Origin: Streptomyces spinosisporus
GTDB lineage: Bacteria > Actinomycetota > Actinomycetes > Streptomycetales > Streptomycetaceae
Assembly (NCBI RefSeq): GCF_022698145.1
Contig: NZ_JALDAX010000001.1
Location: 806,001-870,000 of the forward strand
Direction of reading: 5' to 3'
Length of the DNA: 64,000 bases
Part shown: in pieces, positions 55,394-62,413 of the stretch
Layout: every line of letters begins with the position of its first letter
How positions within the stretch are numbered: the first letter of the stretch is position 1
Made by a program: the position numbers and the translations under genes
The notes under the pieces: generated by a model
Told to the model about the DNA's origin: nothing
Database searches by the model: none
What the model saw: the letters and a program-made list of their open reading frames with translations, nothing else

Positions 55394-56280
55394 CCGACCA
55401 CCGCCCCTGGCGCGGCGTCCTCGTCGCCACCGCGCTGCCGCTGAACGACGACCTCTCCGTGGACCACGGCAAGTACGCAGAGCACTGCGCCTGGCTCGTG
55501 GAGAACGGCTGCGACGGCGTCGTCCCCAACGGCTCGCTGGGGGAGTACCAGGTACTGACCCCCGAGGAGCGCGCCAAGGTCGTCGAGACGGCCGTCGCCG
55601 CGATCGGCGGTGAGCGTGTGATGCCCGGCGTCGCCGCCTACGGGTCCGCGGAGGCCCGCCGCTGGGCCGAGCAGGCCCGCGACGCCGGCTGCCACGCGGT
55701 GATGCTGCTGCCGCCCAACGCCTATCGCGCCGACGAGCGTTCGGTCCTCGCCCACTACGCGGAGGTCGCGAAGGCGGGTCTGCCGGTCGTGGCGTACAAC
55801 AACCCGATCGACACCAAGGTCGACCTCGTGCCCGAACTCCTCGCGAAGCTGCACGGCGAGGGGCATATCCAGGGCGTCAAGGAGTTCTCCGGAGACGTCC
55901 GCCGCGCCTACCGGATCGCCGAACTCGCCCCGGAACTCGACCTGTTGATCGGCGCCGACGACGTACTGCTCGAACTCGCCATCGCCGGTGCGAAGGGCTG
56001 GGTGGCGGGCTACCCGAACGCGCTGCCCAGGTCGTGCGTCGAGCTGTACCGCGCGGCCGTCGCGGGGGAGCTGGACACCGCCAAGAAGCTGTACGAGCAG
56101 CTGCACCCGCTGCTGCGCTGGGACTCGAAGGTGGAGTTCGTACAGGCGATCAAGGTGTCGATGGACATCGTCGGGCGCTACGGCGGCCCGTGTCGTCCAC
56201 CGCGGATGCCGCTGCTGCCCGAGCAGGAGGCCGTGGTGCGGGCCGCCACCGAGCAGGCCGTCGCGGCCGGACTGGCGTAG
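55390..56280 (+). CDS. DapA-family lyase/deaminase (pyrroline-4-hydroxy-2-carboxylate deaminase type)
   Basis: 296 aa TIM barrel of the dihydrodipicolinate synthase/N-acetylneuraminate lyase family. Schiff-base Lys164 (GVKEFSG), Tyr136 (VVAYNNP) and the NGSLGEY loop (47-53) are in place. In trans-4-hydroxyproline catabolism this family member deaminates pyrroline-4-hydroxy-2-carboxylate to 2-oxoglutarate semialdehyde. Position between the dehydrogenase subunits and the epimerase supports that call over lysine biosynthesis. ATG overlaps the previous stop. Confidence 0.9.
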   Translation: MTDHRPWRGVLVATALPLNDDLSVDHGKYAEHCAWLVENGCDGVVPNGSLGEYQVLTPEERAKVVETAVAAIGGERVMPGVAAYGSAEARRWAEQARDAGCHAVMLLPPNAYRADERSVLAHYAEVAKAGLPVVAYNNPIDTKVDLVPELLAKLHGEGHIQGVKEFSGDVRRAYRIAELAPELDLLIGADDVLLELAIAGAKGWVAGYPNALPRSCVELYRAAVAGELDTAKKLYEQLHPLLRWDSKVEFVQAIKVSMDIVGRYGGPCRPPRMPLLPEQEAVVRAATEQAVAAGLA

Positions 56281-56283
56281 GCC

Positions 56284-57285
56284 ATGCGCAGCAAACTGGT
56301 CCTGCACGCCGTGGACTCGCACACCGAGGGCATGCCGACCCGTGTGATCACCGGCGGCATCGGAGTCGTCCCCGGCGCCACGATGAACGAGCGGCGGCTG
56401 TACTTCCGCGAACACCGCGACGACATCAAGCAGTTGCTGATGAACGAGCCGCGCGGGCACTCCGCGATGAGCGGCGCGATCCTGCAGCCGCCGACCCGCC
56501 CCGACTGCGACTGGGGCGTCCTCTACATCGAGGTGTCCGGCTATCTGCCCATGTGCGGGCACGGCACGATCGGTGTCGCGACGGTGCTGGTGGAGACCGG
56601 CATGGTCGAGGTCGTCGAACCGGTCACCACCATCCGCCTGGACACCCCCGCCGGACTGGTGATCGCCGAGGTGGCGGTCCAGGACGGGGCGGCGAAGGCG
56701 GTGACGCTGCGGAACGTGCCGTCGTTCGCGGTCGCACTCGACCGGAAGGCCACGTTGGCTGACGGTCGGTCAGTAACATATGACATGGCATACGGCGGCA
56801 ACTTCTACGCCATCCTCCCGCTGGACCAGCTCGGCCTCCCCTTCGACCGCTCCCGCAAGGACGACCTCCTCGCCGCCGGCCTGTCCCTCATGGACGCCAT
56901 CAACGCCGTGGACGAGCCGGTCCACCCGGAGGATCCCTCCATCCGAGGCTGCCACCACGTCCACCTCCTCGCGCCCGGCTCGACCGCACGCCACTCACGC
57001 CACGCGATGGCGATCCACCCCGGCTGGTTCGACCGCTCGCCGTGCGGCACCGGGACGAGCGCGCGCATGGCCCAGCTGCACGCGCGCGGCCAACCCCCCC
57101 TGCACACCGAGTTCGTCAACGAGTCCTTCATCGGCACCCGCTTCACCGGCCGCCTGCTCGGCACGACCGAGGTCGCGGGCCGCCCGGCCGTGCTGCCCAG
57201 TTTCACGGGCCGCGCCTGGATCACGGGAACCGCGCAGTATCTGCTGGACCCGGAGGACCCCTTCCCCGCGGGCTTCGTGCTGTAG
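56284..57285 (+). CDS. Proline racemase family protein, 4-hydroxyproline 2-epimerase type
   Basis: 333 aa. Both catalytic cysteines are present: Cys91 in MCGHGTIG and Cys254 in DRSPCGTGTSA. Having two Cys points to a racemase or epimerase, since the dehydratase members replace the first by Thr. The conserved SHTEGMPTRVITGG and DMAYGGNFYA segments are intact. It would convert trans-4-hydroxy-L-proline to the cis-D form, the substrate of the cluster's dehydrogenase. It begins 3 nt after the DapA-family gene. Confidence 0.94.
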   Translation: MRSKLVLHAVDSHTEGMPTRVITGGIGVVPGATMNERRLYFREHRDDIKQLLMNEPRGHSAMSGAILQPPTRPDCDWGVLYIEVSGYLPMCGHGTIGVATVLVETGMVEVVEPVTTIRLDTPAGLVIAEVAVQDGAAKAVTLRNVPSFAVALDRKATLADGRSVTYDMAYGGNFYAILPLDQLGLPFDRSRKDDLLAAGLSLMDAINAVDEPVHPEDPSIRGCHHVHLLAPGSTARHSRHAMAIHPGWFDRSPCGTGTSARMAQLHARGQPPLHTEFVNESFIGTRFTGRLLGTTEVAGRPAVLPSFTGRAWITGTAQYLLDPEDPFPAGFVL

Positions 57286-57327
57286 CCGCCTTCGATAGTG
57301 TCGGGCGACCCGAGGAGGACGATCACC

Positions 57328-57999
57328 ATGGCCCCGCAGCGACGCCCCGCCCTGCCCCCGCTCGGCGGCAGGAAGCCCAACTTCCGCGAACGTACGGTGG
57401 ATGTGCTGCGGGCCGCACTGATCGCCGGTGAACTGCGCCCGGGCGAGGTGTACTCGGCGCCCGGCCTCGCCCCGCGCCTCGGCGTCTCCGCGACCCCGGT
57501 GCGCGAGGCCATGCTCGAACTGGTCAAGGAGGGCATGGTCGACATCGTCCCGAACAAGGGCTTCAGGGTCACCGTCGTCTCCGACAAGCAGCTCGACGAG
57601 TACAAGCACGTACGGTCCCTGATCGAGATCCCGACGACTGTGGGCCTCGCGACCACCGCCGACCTCGACGCGCTGAGGGCGCTGCGGCCGCTCGCCATGG
57701 AGATCGTCAACGCGGCGGCCAAGGGCGACCTCATCGAGTACATCGGGGCCGACCTGAACTTCCACCTGAGTCTGCTGGCCCTCGCGGGCAACGACCATCT
57801 CGTGGAGGTCGTACGGGACCTGCGGCGCCGTTCGCGGCTGTACGGGCTGACCGCCCTGGTCGAGGCGGGCCGGCTGCAGGCCTCCGCCGAGGAGCACCTG
57901 GAACTCCTCGACGCGCTGCTCGCACGGGACCCGGAGCGCGTACGCGAGGTGATGACCAGGCACCTCGGGCACGTCCGCGGTCTGTGGGCGGCCCCCTGA
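57328..57999 (+). CDS. GntR-family (FCD) transcriptional regulator
   Basis: 223 aa from the ATG at 57328 with GAGGAGGA upstream. HTH: LRAALIAGELRPGEVYSAPGLAPRLGVSATPVREAMLELVKEGMVDIVPNKGFRV; the FCD domain follows, with FHLSLLALAGNDHLVEVV. As the last gene of the cluster it is a plausible hydroxyproline-responsive repressor and could bind the TATGTGACATA site at 52497. A second GntR (47527-48276) controls the other end of the region. Confidence 0.93.
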   Translation: MAPQRRPALPPLGGRKPNFRERTVDVLRAALIAGELRPGEVYSAPGLAPRLGVSATPVREAMLELVKEGMVDIVPNKGFRVTVVSDKQLDEYKHVRSLIEIPTTVGLATTADLDALRALRPLAMEIVNAAAKGDLIEYIGADLNFHLSLLALAGNDHLVEVVRDLRRRSRLYGLTALVEAGRLQASAEEHLELLDALLARDPERVREVMTRHLGHVRGLWAAP

Positions 58000-58055
58000 C
58001 CGGTCCACCGGCGCCGCCCGCGACGGCCTGCCCGACACCTCACCCGCCACCATTA

Positions 58056-58092
58056 CGCAAGCAGTTTGCATTTCTTGCGCTATTCTTGCGCT
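58056..58092. promoter_or_regulatory. CTTGCG repeats in the LacI promoter
   Basis: Two exact TTCTTGCGCT copies start at 58072 and 58083 (11-bp offset, one helical turn), and CGCAAG at 58056 forms an inverted repeat with CTTGCG at 58074. Another CTTGCG lies at 59132 upstream of the binding-protein gene. Similar TTGCAG/CTTGCA repeats are MalR/AglR-type operators in Streptomyces, so these are likely autoregulatory sites. TATTCT (58081-58086) could be a -10 box 7 nt before the ATG. Confidence 0.65.
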
Positions 58093-58093
58093 C

Positions 58094-59089
58094 ATGACGC
58101 GACGACTTGCTGAGGTGGCGAAGAAGGTCGGGGTCAGTGAGGCCACGGTCAGCCGGGTGCTCAACGGCAAACGCGGGGTCTCCGAGTCCACCCGGCAGGC
58201 GGTGCTCTCCGCCCTGGACGTGCTCGGCTACGAGCGGCCCACGCAGCTGCGCGGCGAGCGTGCGCGGCTCGTGGGCCTCGTCCTGCCCGAGCTGCAGAAC
58301 CCGATCTTCCCGGCGTTCGCCGAGGTGATCGGCGGCGCCCTGGCCCAGCTCGGCCTCACCCCGGTGCTGTGCACCCAGACCAAGGGCGGCGTCTCCGAGG
58401 CCGACTACGTGGAGCTGCTGCTGCAGCAGCAGGTCTCCGGTGTCGTCTTCGCCGGCGGACTGTTCGCGCAGGCGGACGCCCCGCACGACCACTACCGGCT
58501 GCTCGGCGAGCGCAACATCCCGGTGGTGCTGGTCAACGCCTCCATCGACGACCTCGGGTTCCCGGGCGTGTCCTGCGACGACGCGGTGGCGGTGGAGCAG
58601 GCCTGGCGGCATCTGGCCTCGCTCGGGCACGAGCGGATCGGCCTGGTGCTCGGCCCTGCCGACCACATGCCCTCGGTGCGCAAGCTCGCCGCGGCCCGGG
58701 AGATGGGGGACCTCCCGGAGGAGTTCGTCGCCCGGACCATGTTCTCCATCGAGGGCGGTCACGCGGCGGCCTCCCGGCTCATCGACCGGGGCGTCACCGG
58801 CTTCATCTGTGCGAGCGACCCGCTCGCCCTCGGGGTGATCAGGGCCGCCCGGCGCAAGGGGCTCGGCGTCCCCGCGCAGGTCTCGGTCGTCGGTTACGAC
58901 GACTCCGCGCTGATGAACTGCACCGAGCCCGCGCTGACGACCGTCCGCCAGCCCATCGAGGCGATGGGGAGGGCGGCCGTCGAGCTGCTGAACGCGCAGA
59001 TCAACGGCAGTTCCGTAGCCGCGGAGGAGCTGTTGTTCGAGCCGGAGCTGGTGGTCAGGGGGTCGACCGCGCAGGCGCCTCGCAGCTGA
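58094..59089 (+). CDS. LacI-family repressor (MalR/AglR-like)
   Basis: 331 aa. HTH MTRRLAEVAKKVGVSEATVSRVLNGKRGVSESTRQAVLSALDVLGYERP is close to Streptomyces MalR-type repressors; the periplasmic-binding-like core has VLPELQNPIFPAFAEVIGGAL and VVGYDDSALMNCTEPALTTVRQP. The segment KLAAAREMGDLPEEFV appears ~10 residues shorter than usual after the hinge-to-lobe helix. There is no ribosome site, so it may be leaderless. It heads the maltose/alpha-glucoside-type operon and probably represses it. Confidence 0.94.
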   Translation: MTRRLAEVAKKVGVSEATVSRVLNGKRGVSESTRQAVLSALDVLGYERPTQLRGERARLVGLVLPELQNPIFPAFAEVIGGALAQLGLTPVLCTQTKGGVSEADYVELLLQQQVSGVVFAGGLFAQADAPHDHYRLLGERNIPVVLVNASIDDLGFPGVSCDDAVAVEQAWRHLASLGHERIGLVLGPADHMPSVRKLAAAREMGDLPEEFVARTMFSIEGGHAAASRLIDRGVTGFICASDPLALGVIRAARRKGLGVPAQVSVVGYDDSALMNCTEPALTTVRQPIEAMGRAAVELLNAQINGSSVAAEELLFEPELVVRGSTAQAPRS

Positions 59090-59199
59090 GATCCATTCAG
59101 CTGTCGAATAATTTCAAATTGTGCGCGACATCTTGCGTTCGGATGTCGGCGGTGCTTGAGTGTGCGACGCCCACCGCTCCTGCCCAGAGGGGTCCACCG

Positions 59200-60549
59200 A
59201 TGAGAAGCACCGGGTTCCGCCGTACCTTCGCCGCGCTCGGCGTCTGTTCGCTCGCTCTGACCGCGTCCGCCTGCGGATCGAGCGACGACGACTCCTCCAG
59301 CGGCAAAACGCGCATCACGGTCAACTGCGAGCCGCCCAAGAGCGCCAAGGTCGACCGGGGGTTCTTCGAGCAGGACGTCGCCGCCTTCGAGAAGAAGAAC
59401 CCGGACATCGACGTCGTCGCGCACGACGCGTTCCCCTGCCAGGACCCGAAGACCTTCGACGCCAAGCTCGCCGGCGGCCAGATGGAGGACGTGTTCTACA
59501 CGTACTTCACCGACGCCAAGCACGTCGTCGACATCAACCAGGCAGCCGATCTCACGCCGTACATCAAGGAGTTGAAGAGCTACGACACCATCCAGAAGCA
59601 GCTGCGCGACATCTACACCGTCGACGGGAAGATCTACGGCGTCCCGCGCACCGGCTACTCGATGGGTCTGATCTACAACCGCAAGCTCTTCGAGAAGGCC
59701 GGACTCGACCCGGACAAGGCGCCCACCACCTGGGAGGAGGTCCGCGCCGACGCCAAGAAGATCGCGGCCCTCGGCGGCGGCACCGTCGGCTACGCCGACT
59801 ACAGCGCCCAGAACCAAGGGGGTTGGCACTTCACCGCCGAGATGTACTCCCAGGGCGGCGACGTCGTCAGCGCCGACGGCAAGAAGGCCTCCGTCGACAC
59901 CCCCGAGGGCCACGCCGTCCTGCAGAATCTGCACGACATGCGCTGGAGCGACAACTCGATGGGCAGCAAACAGCTCCTCGTCATCAACGACGTGCAGCAG
60001 ATGATGGGTTCGGGCAAGCTCGGCATGTACCTCTCCGCCCCCGACAACATCCCGATCCTGGTGAAGGAGAAGGGCGGCAACTACAAGGACCTGGCGCTCG
60101 CCCCGATGCCCGGCGGCAAGGGCACGCTCATCGGCGGCGACGGCTACATGTTCAACAAGCACGACACGCCCGCCCAGATCCGCGCCGGCCTGAAGTGGCT
60201 CGACCACATGTTCCTCACCCCCGGATCGGGCTTCCTCGGCGACTACGCCCGCGCCAAGAAGAACGACGCCCCCGTCGGACTGCCCGAGCCGCGCCTGTTC
60301 ACCGGCGCCGCCGACGCCAAGGACCAGCAGGTCAAGAAGGCCAACGCCAATGTGCCGGTGGAGAACTACCAGACCTTCCTCGACGGCAACCAGCAGCTCC
60401 AGATGAAGATCGAGCCGCCGAACGCGCAGCAGATCTACTCCGTCCTCGACGGCACCGTCTCCGCCGTCCTCACCAAGAAGGACGCGAACATCGACCAGCT
60501 GCTCAAGGAAGCCTCCGGCAAGATCGACAGCATCCTGGCGCGGGGTTGA
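59200..60549 (+). CDS. Sugar ABC transporter substrate-binding lipoprotein, MalE-type
   Basis: 449 aa from the ATG at 59200 with AGAGGGG upstream. Lipobox TASAC (Cys25). A family 1 solute-binding protein (NCEPPKSAKVDRGFFEQDVAAFEKKNPDIDVVAH, YTVDGKIYGVPRTGYSMGLIYN, MMGSGKLGMYLSAPDNIPIL). It captures maltose, maltodextrin or another alpha-glucoside for the following permeases. The 110-nt gap before it carries a CTTGCG motif (59132) and A/T-rich sequence, consistent with its own LacI-controlled promoter. Confidence 0.94.
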   Translation: MRSTGFRRTFAALGVCSLALTASACGSSDDDSSSGKTRITVNCEPPKSAKVDRGFFEQDVAAFEKKNPDIDVVAHDAFPCQDPKTFDAKLAGGQMEDVFYTYFTDAKHVVDINQAADLTPYIKELKSYDTIQKQLRDIYTVDGKIYGVPRTGYSMGLIYNRKLFEKAGLDPDKAPTTWEEVRADAKKIAALGGGTVGYADYSAQNQGGWHFTAEMYSQGGDVVSADGKKASVDTPEGHAVLQNLHDMRWSDNSMGSKQLLVINDVQQMMGSGKLGMYLSAPDNIPILVKEKGGNYKDLALAPMPGGKGTLIGGDGYMFNKHDTPAQIRAGLKWLDHMFLTPGSGFLGDYARAKKNDAPVGLPEPRLFTGAADAKDQQVKKANANVPVENYQTFLDGNQQLQMKIEPPNAQQIYSVLDGTVSAVLTKKDANIDQLLKEASGKIDSILARG

Positions 60550-60551
60550 GC

Positions 60552-61508
60552 ATGACGAAGACGGCCGAGCGGCGACCGGTCGGCAAGGTCGCCGTACGCC
60601 CGGTGCAGGCGCCGCCCCCGGCAGGGGACCGGAGGCGGCGCCGCCTCGCCGACCAGGCCCGCGCCTACGGCTTCCTGCTGGGCGGTCTGATCTGCTTCGC
60701 CCTGTTCTCCTGGTACCCGGCGATCCGCGCCGTCGTGATCGCCTTCCAGAAGTACACGCCGGGCTCCTCGCCCGAGTGGGTCGGCACCGCCAACTTCACC
60801 CGCGTCTGGCACGATCCGGAGTTCTCCGCGGCCTGGCGCAACACCCTGACCTTCACCCTGCTCGCCCTGCTGATCGGCTTCGCGATCCCCTTCGTGATGG
60901 CCCTGGTCCTCAACGAACTCCGGCACGCCAAGGCCTTCTTCCGGGTCGTGGTCTACCTCCCGGTGATGATCCCGCCGGTGGTCAGCGCCCTGCTGTGGAA
61001 GTGGTTCTACGACCCCGGCGCGGGCCTGGCCAACGAGGCGCTGCGCTTTCTGCACCTGCCCACCTCGAACTGGTCCAACGGCGCCGACACCGCCCTCATC
61101 TCCCTGGTGATCGTGGCCACGTGGGCCAACATGGGCGGCACCGTCCTGATCTACCTCGCCGCCCTGCAGTCGATCCCCGGCGAGCTGTACGAGGCCGCCG
61201 AACTCGACGGGGCCAACCTGCTCCAGCGCATCCGGCACGTGACGATCCCGCAGACCCGGTTCGTCATCCTGATGCTGATGCTCCTTCAGATCATCGCCAC
61301 GATGCAGATCTTCACCGAACCGTTCGTGATCACGGGCGGCGGCCCGGAGAACGCCACGGTCACCGTGCTCTACCTGATCTACAAGTACGCCTTCCTCTAC
61401 AACGACTTCGGCGGCGCCTGCGCGCTCAGCGTGATGCTCCTCGTGCTGCTCGGCGCCTTCTCCGCCGTTTATCTGCGGCTCACCCGCTCCGGAGAGGAGG
61501 ACGCATGA
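60552..61508 (+). CDS. Sugar ABC transporter permease, MalF-type
   Basis: 318 aa, basic N-terminus then six membrane segments (first: YGFLLGGLICFALFSWYPAIRAVVIAF). EAA loop: EAAELDGANLLQRIRHVTIPQTRF. Stop and start of the next gene overlap by 4 nt. No ATPase is present in the cluster; MsiK-type sharing is expected from other Streptomyces sugar importers. Confidence 0.95.
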   Translation: MTKTAERRPVGKVAVRPVQAPPPAGDRRRRRLADQARAYGFLLGGLICFALFSWYPAIRAVVIAFQKYTPGSSPEWVGTANFTRVWHDPEFSAAWRNTLTFTLLALLIGFAIPFVMALVLNELRHAKAFFRVVVYLPVMIPPVVSALLWKWFYDPGAGLANEALRFLHLPTSNWSNGADTALISLVIVATWANMGGTVLIYLAALQSIPGELYEAAELDGANLLQRIRHVTIPQTRFVILMLMLLQIIATMQIFTEPFVITGGGPENATVTVLYLIYKYAFLYNDFGGACALSVMLLVLLGAFSAVYLRLTRSGEEDA

Positions 61509-62383
61509 GCGCCACCCGCACCCTGGTCTCCCCGGCGACGCTGGCCCGCCCGCGCGGCAAGGCCCTCTACTGGACCGTCTTCACCGCCGTCGTCCTGCTC
61601 TTCGCCTTCGCCTTCCTCTTCCCCGTGTACTGGATGGTGACCGGCGCCCTGAAGTCACCGGACGAGATCGCGCAGACACCGCCCACCCTCGTGCCGAAGC
61701 AGTGGCACCTCGGCGGCTACACCGACGCCTGGGACCTGATGCAGCTGCCCCAGCACCTGTGGAACACCGTGGTCCAGGCGGCCGGCGCCTGGGCGTTCCA
61801 GATCGTGTTCTGCACGGCCGCCGCCTACGCCCTGTCCAAGCTCAAGCCGGCCTTCGGCAAGGTGATCCTCGGCGGTATCCTCGCCACGCTGATGGTCCCG
61901 GCGCAGGCCCTGGTCGTCCCCAAGTACCTGACCGTGGCCGACCTGCCGTTCATCCACACCAGCCTGCTCAACGACCCGCTGGCCATCTGGCTGCCGGCCG
62001 TCGCCAACGCCTTCAACCTCTATCTGCTCAAGCGGTTCTTCGACCAGCTTCCCCGCGACGTGCTGGAGGCCGCCGAGATGGACGGCGCCGGAAAGCTGCG
62101 CACGCTCTGGTCGATCGTGCTGCCCATGTCGCGGCCGGTCCTCGGAGTCGTGTCGATCTTCGCCCTGGTGGCCGTCTGGCAGGACTTCCTGTGGCCGCTG
62201 ATGGTCTTCTCCGACACCGGCAAGCAGCCGATCAGCGTGGCACTGGTCCAGCTGTCGCAGAACATCCAGCTCACCGTGCTCATCGCCGCGATGGTCATCG
62301 CCAGCATCCCGATGGTCGCGCTGTTCCTGGTCTTCCAGCGGCACATCATCGCCGGGATCAGCGCGGGCAGCACGAAGGGCTGA
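61505..62383 (+). CDS. Sugar ABC transporter permease, MalG-type
   Basis: 292 aa with six membrane segments (first: TAVVLLFAFAFLFPVYWMVTGAL). EAA loop: EAAEMDGAGKLRTLWSIVLPMSRPVL. It pairs with the MalF-type permease. The GH13 gene follows 30 nt later, so uptake and intracellular hydrolysis are co-expressed. Confidence 0.95.
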   Translation: MSATRTLVSPATLARPRGKALYWTVFTAVVLLFAFAFLFPVYWMVTGALKSPDEIAQTPPTLVPKQWHLGGYTDAWDLMQLPQHLWNTVVQAAGAWAFQIVFCTAAAYALSKLKPAFGKVILGGILATLMVPAQALVVPKYLTVADLPFIHTSLLNDPLAIWLPAVANAFNLYLLKRFFDQLPRDVLEAAEMDGAGKLRTLWSIVLPMSRPVLGVVSIFALVAVWQDFLWPLMVFSDTGKQPISVALVQLSQNIQLTVLIAAMVIASIPMVALFLVFQRHIIAGISAGSTKG

Positions 62384-62413
62384 CGCCCTCCCTTCGACAG
62401 AAAGGCATGCACA

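Noticed and set aside
56776..56790. Another ATGTGACAT-like word (ATATGACAT)
   Set aside because: It lies inside the conserved coding segment DMAYGGN of the epimerase, so the match is explained by codons.
56805..58043. Minus-strand open frames opposite the epimerase and GntR genes
   Set aside because: Low-complexity Arg/Ser/Ala composition typical of shadow frames; the plus-strand genes carry the catalytic cysteines and HTH.
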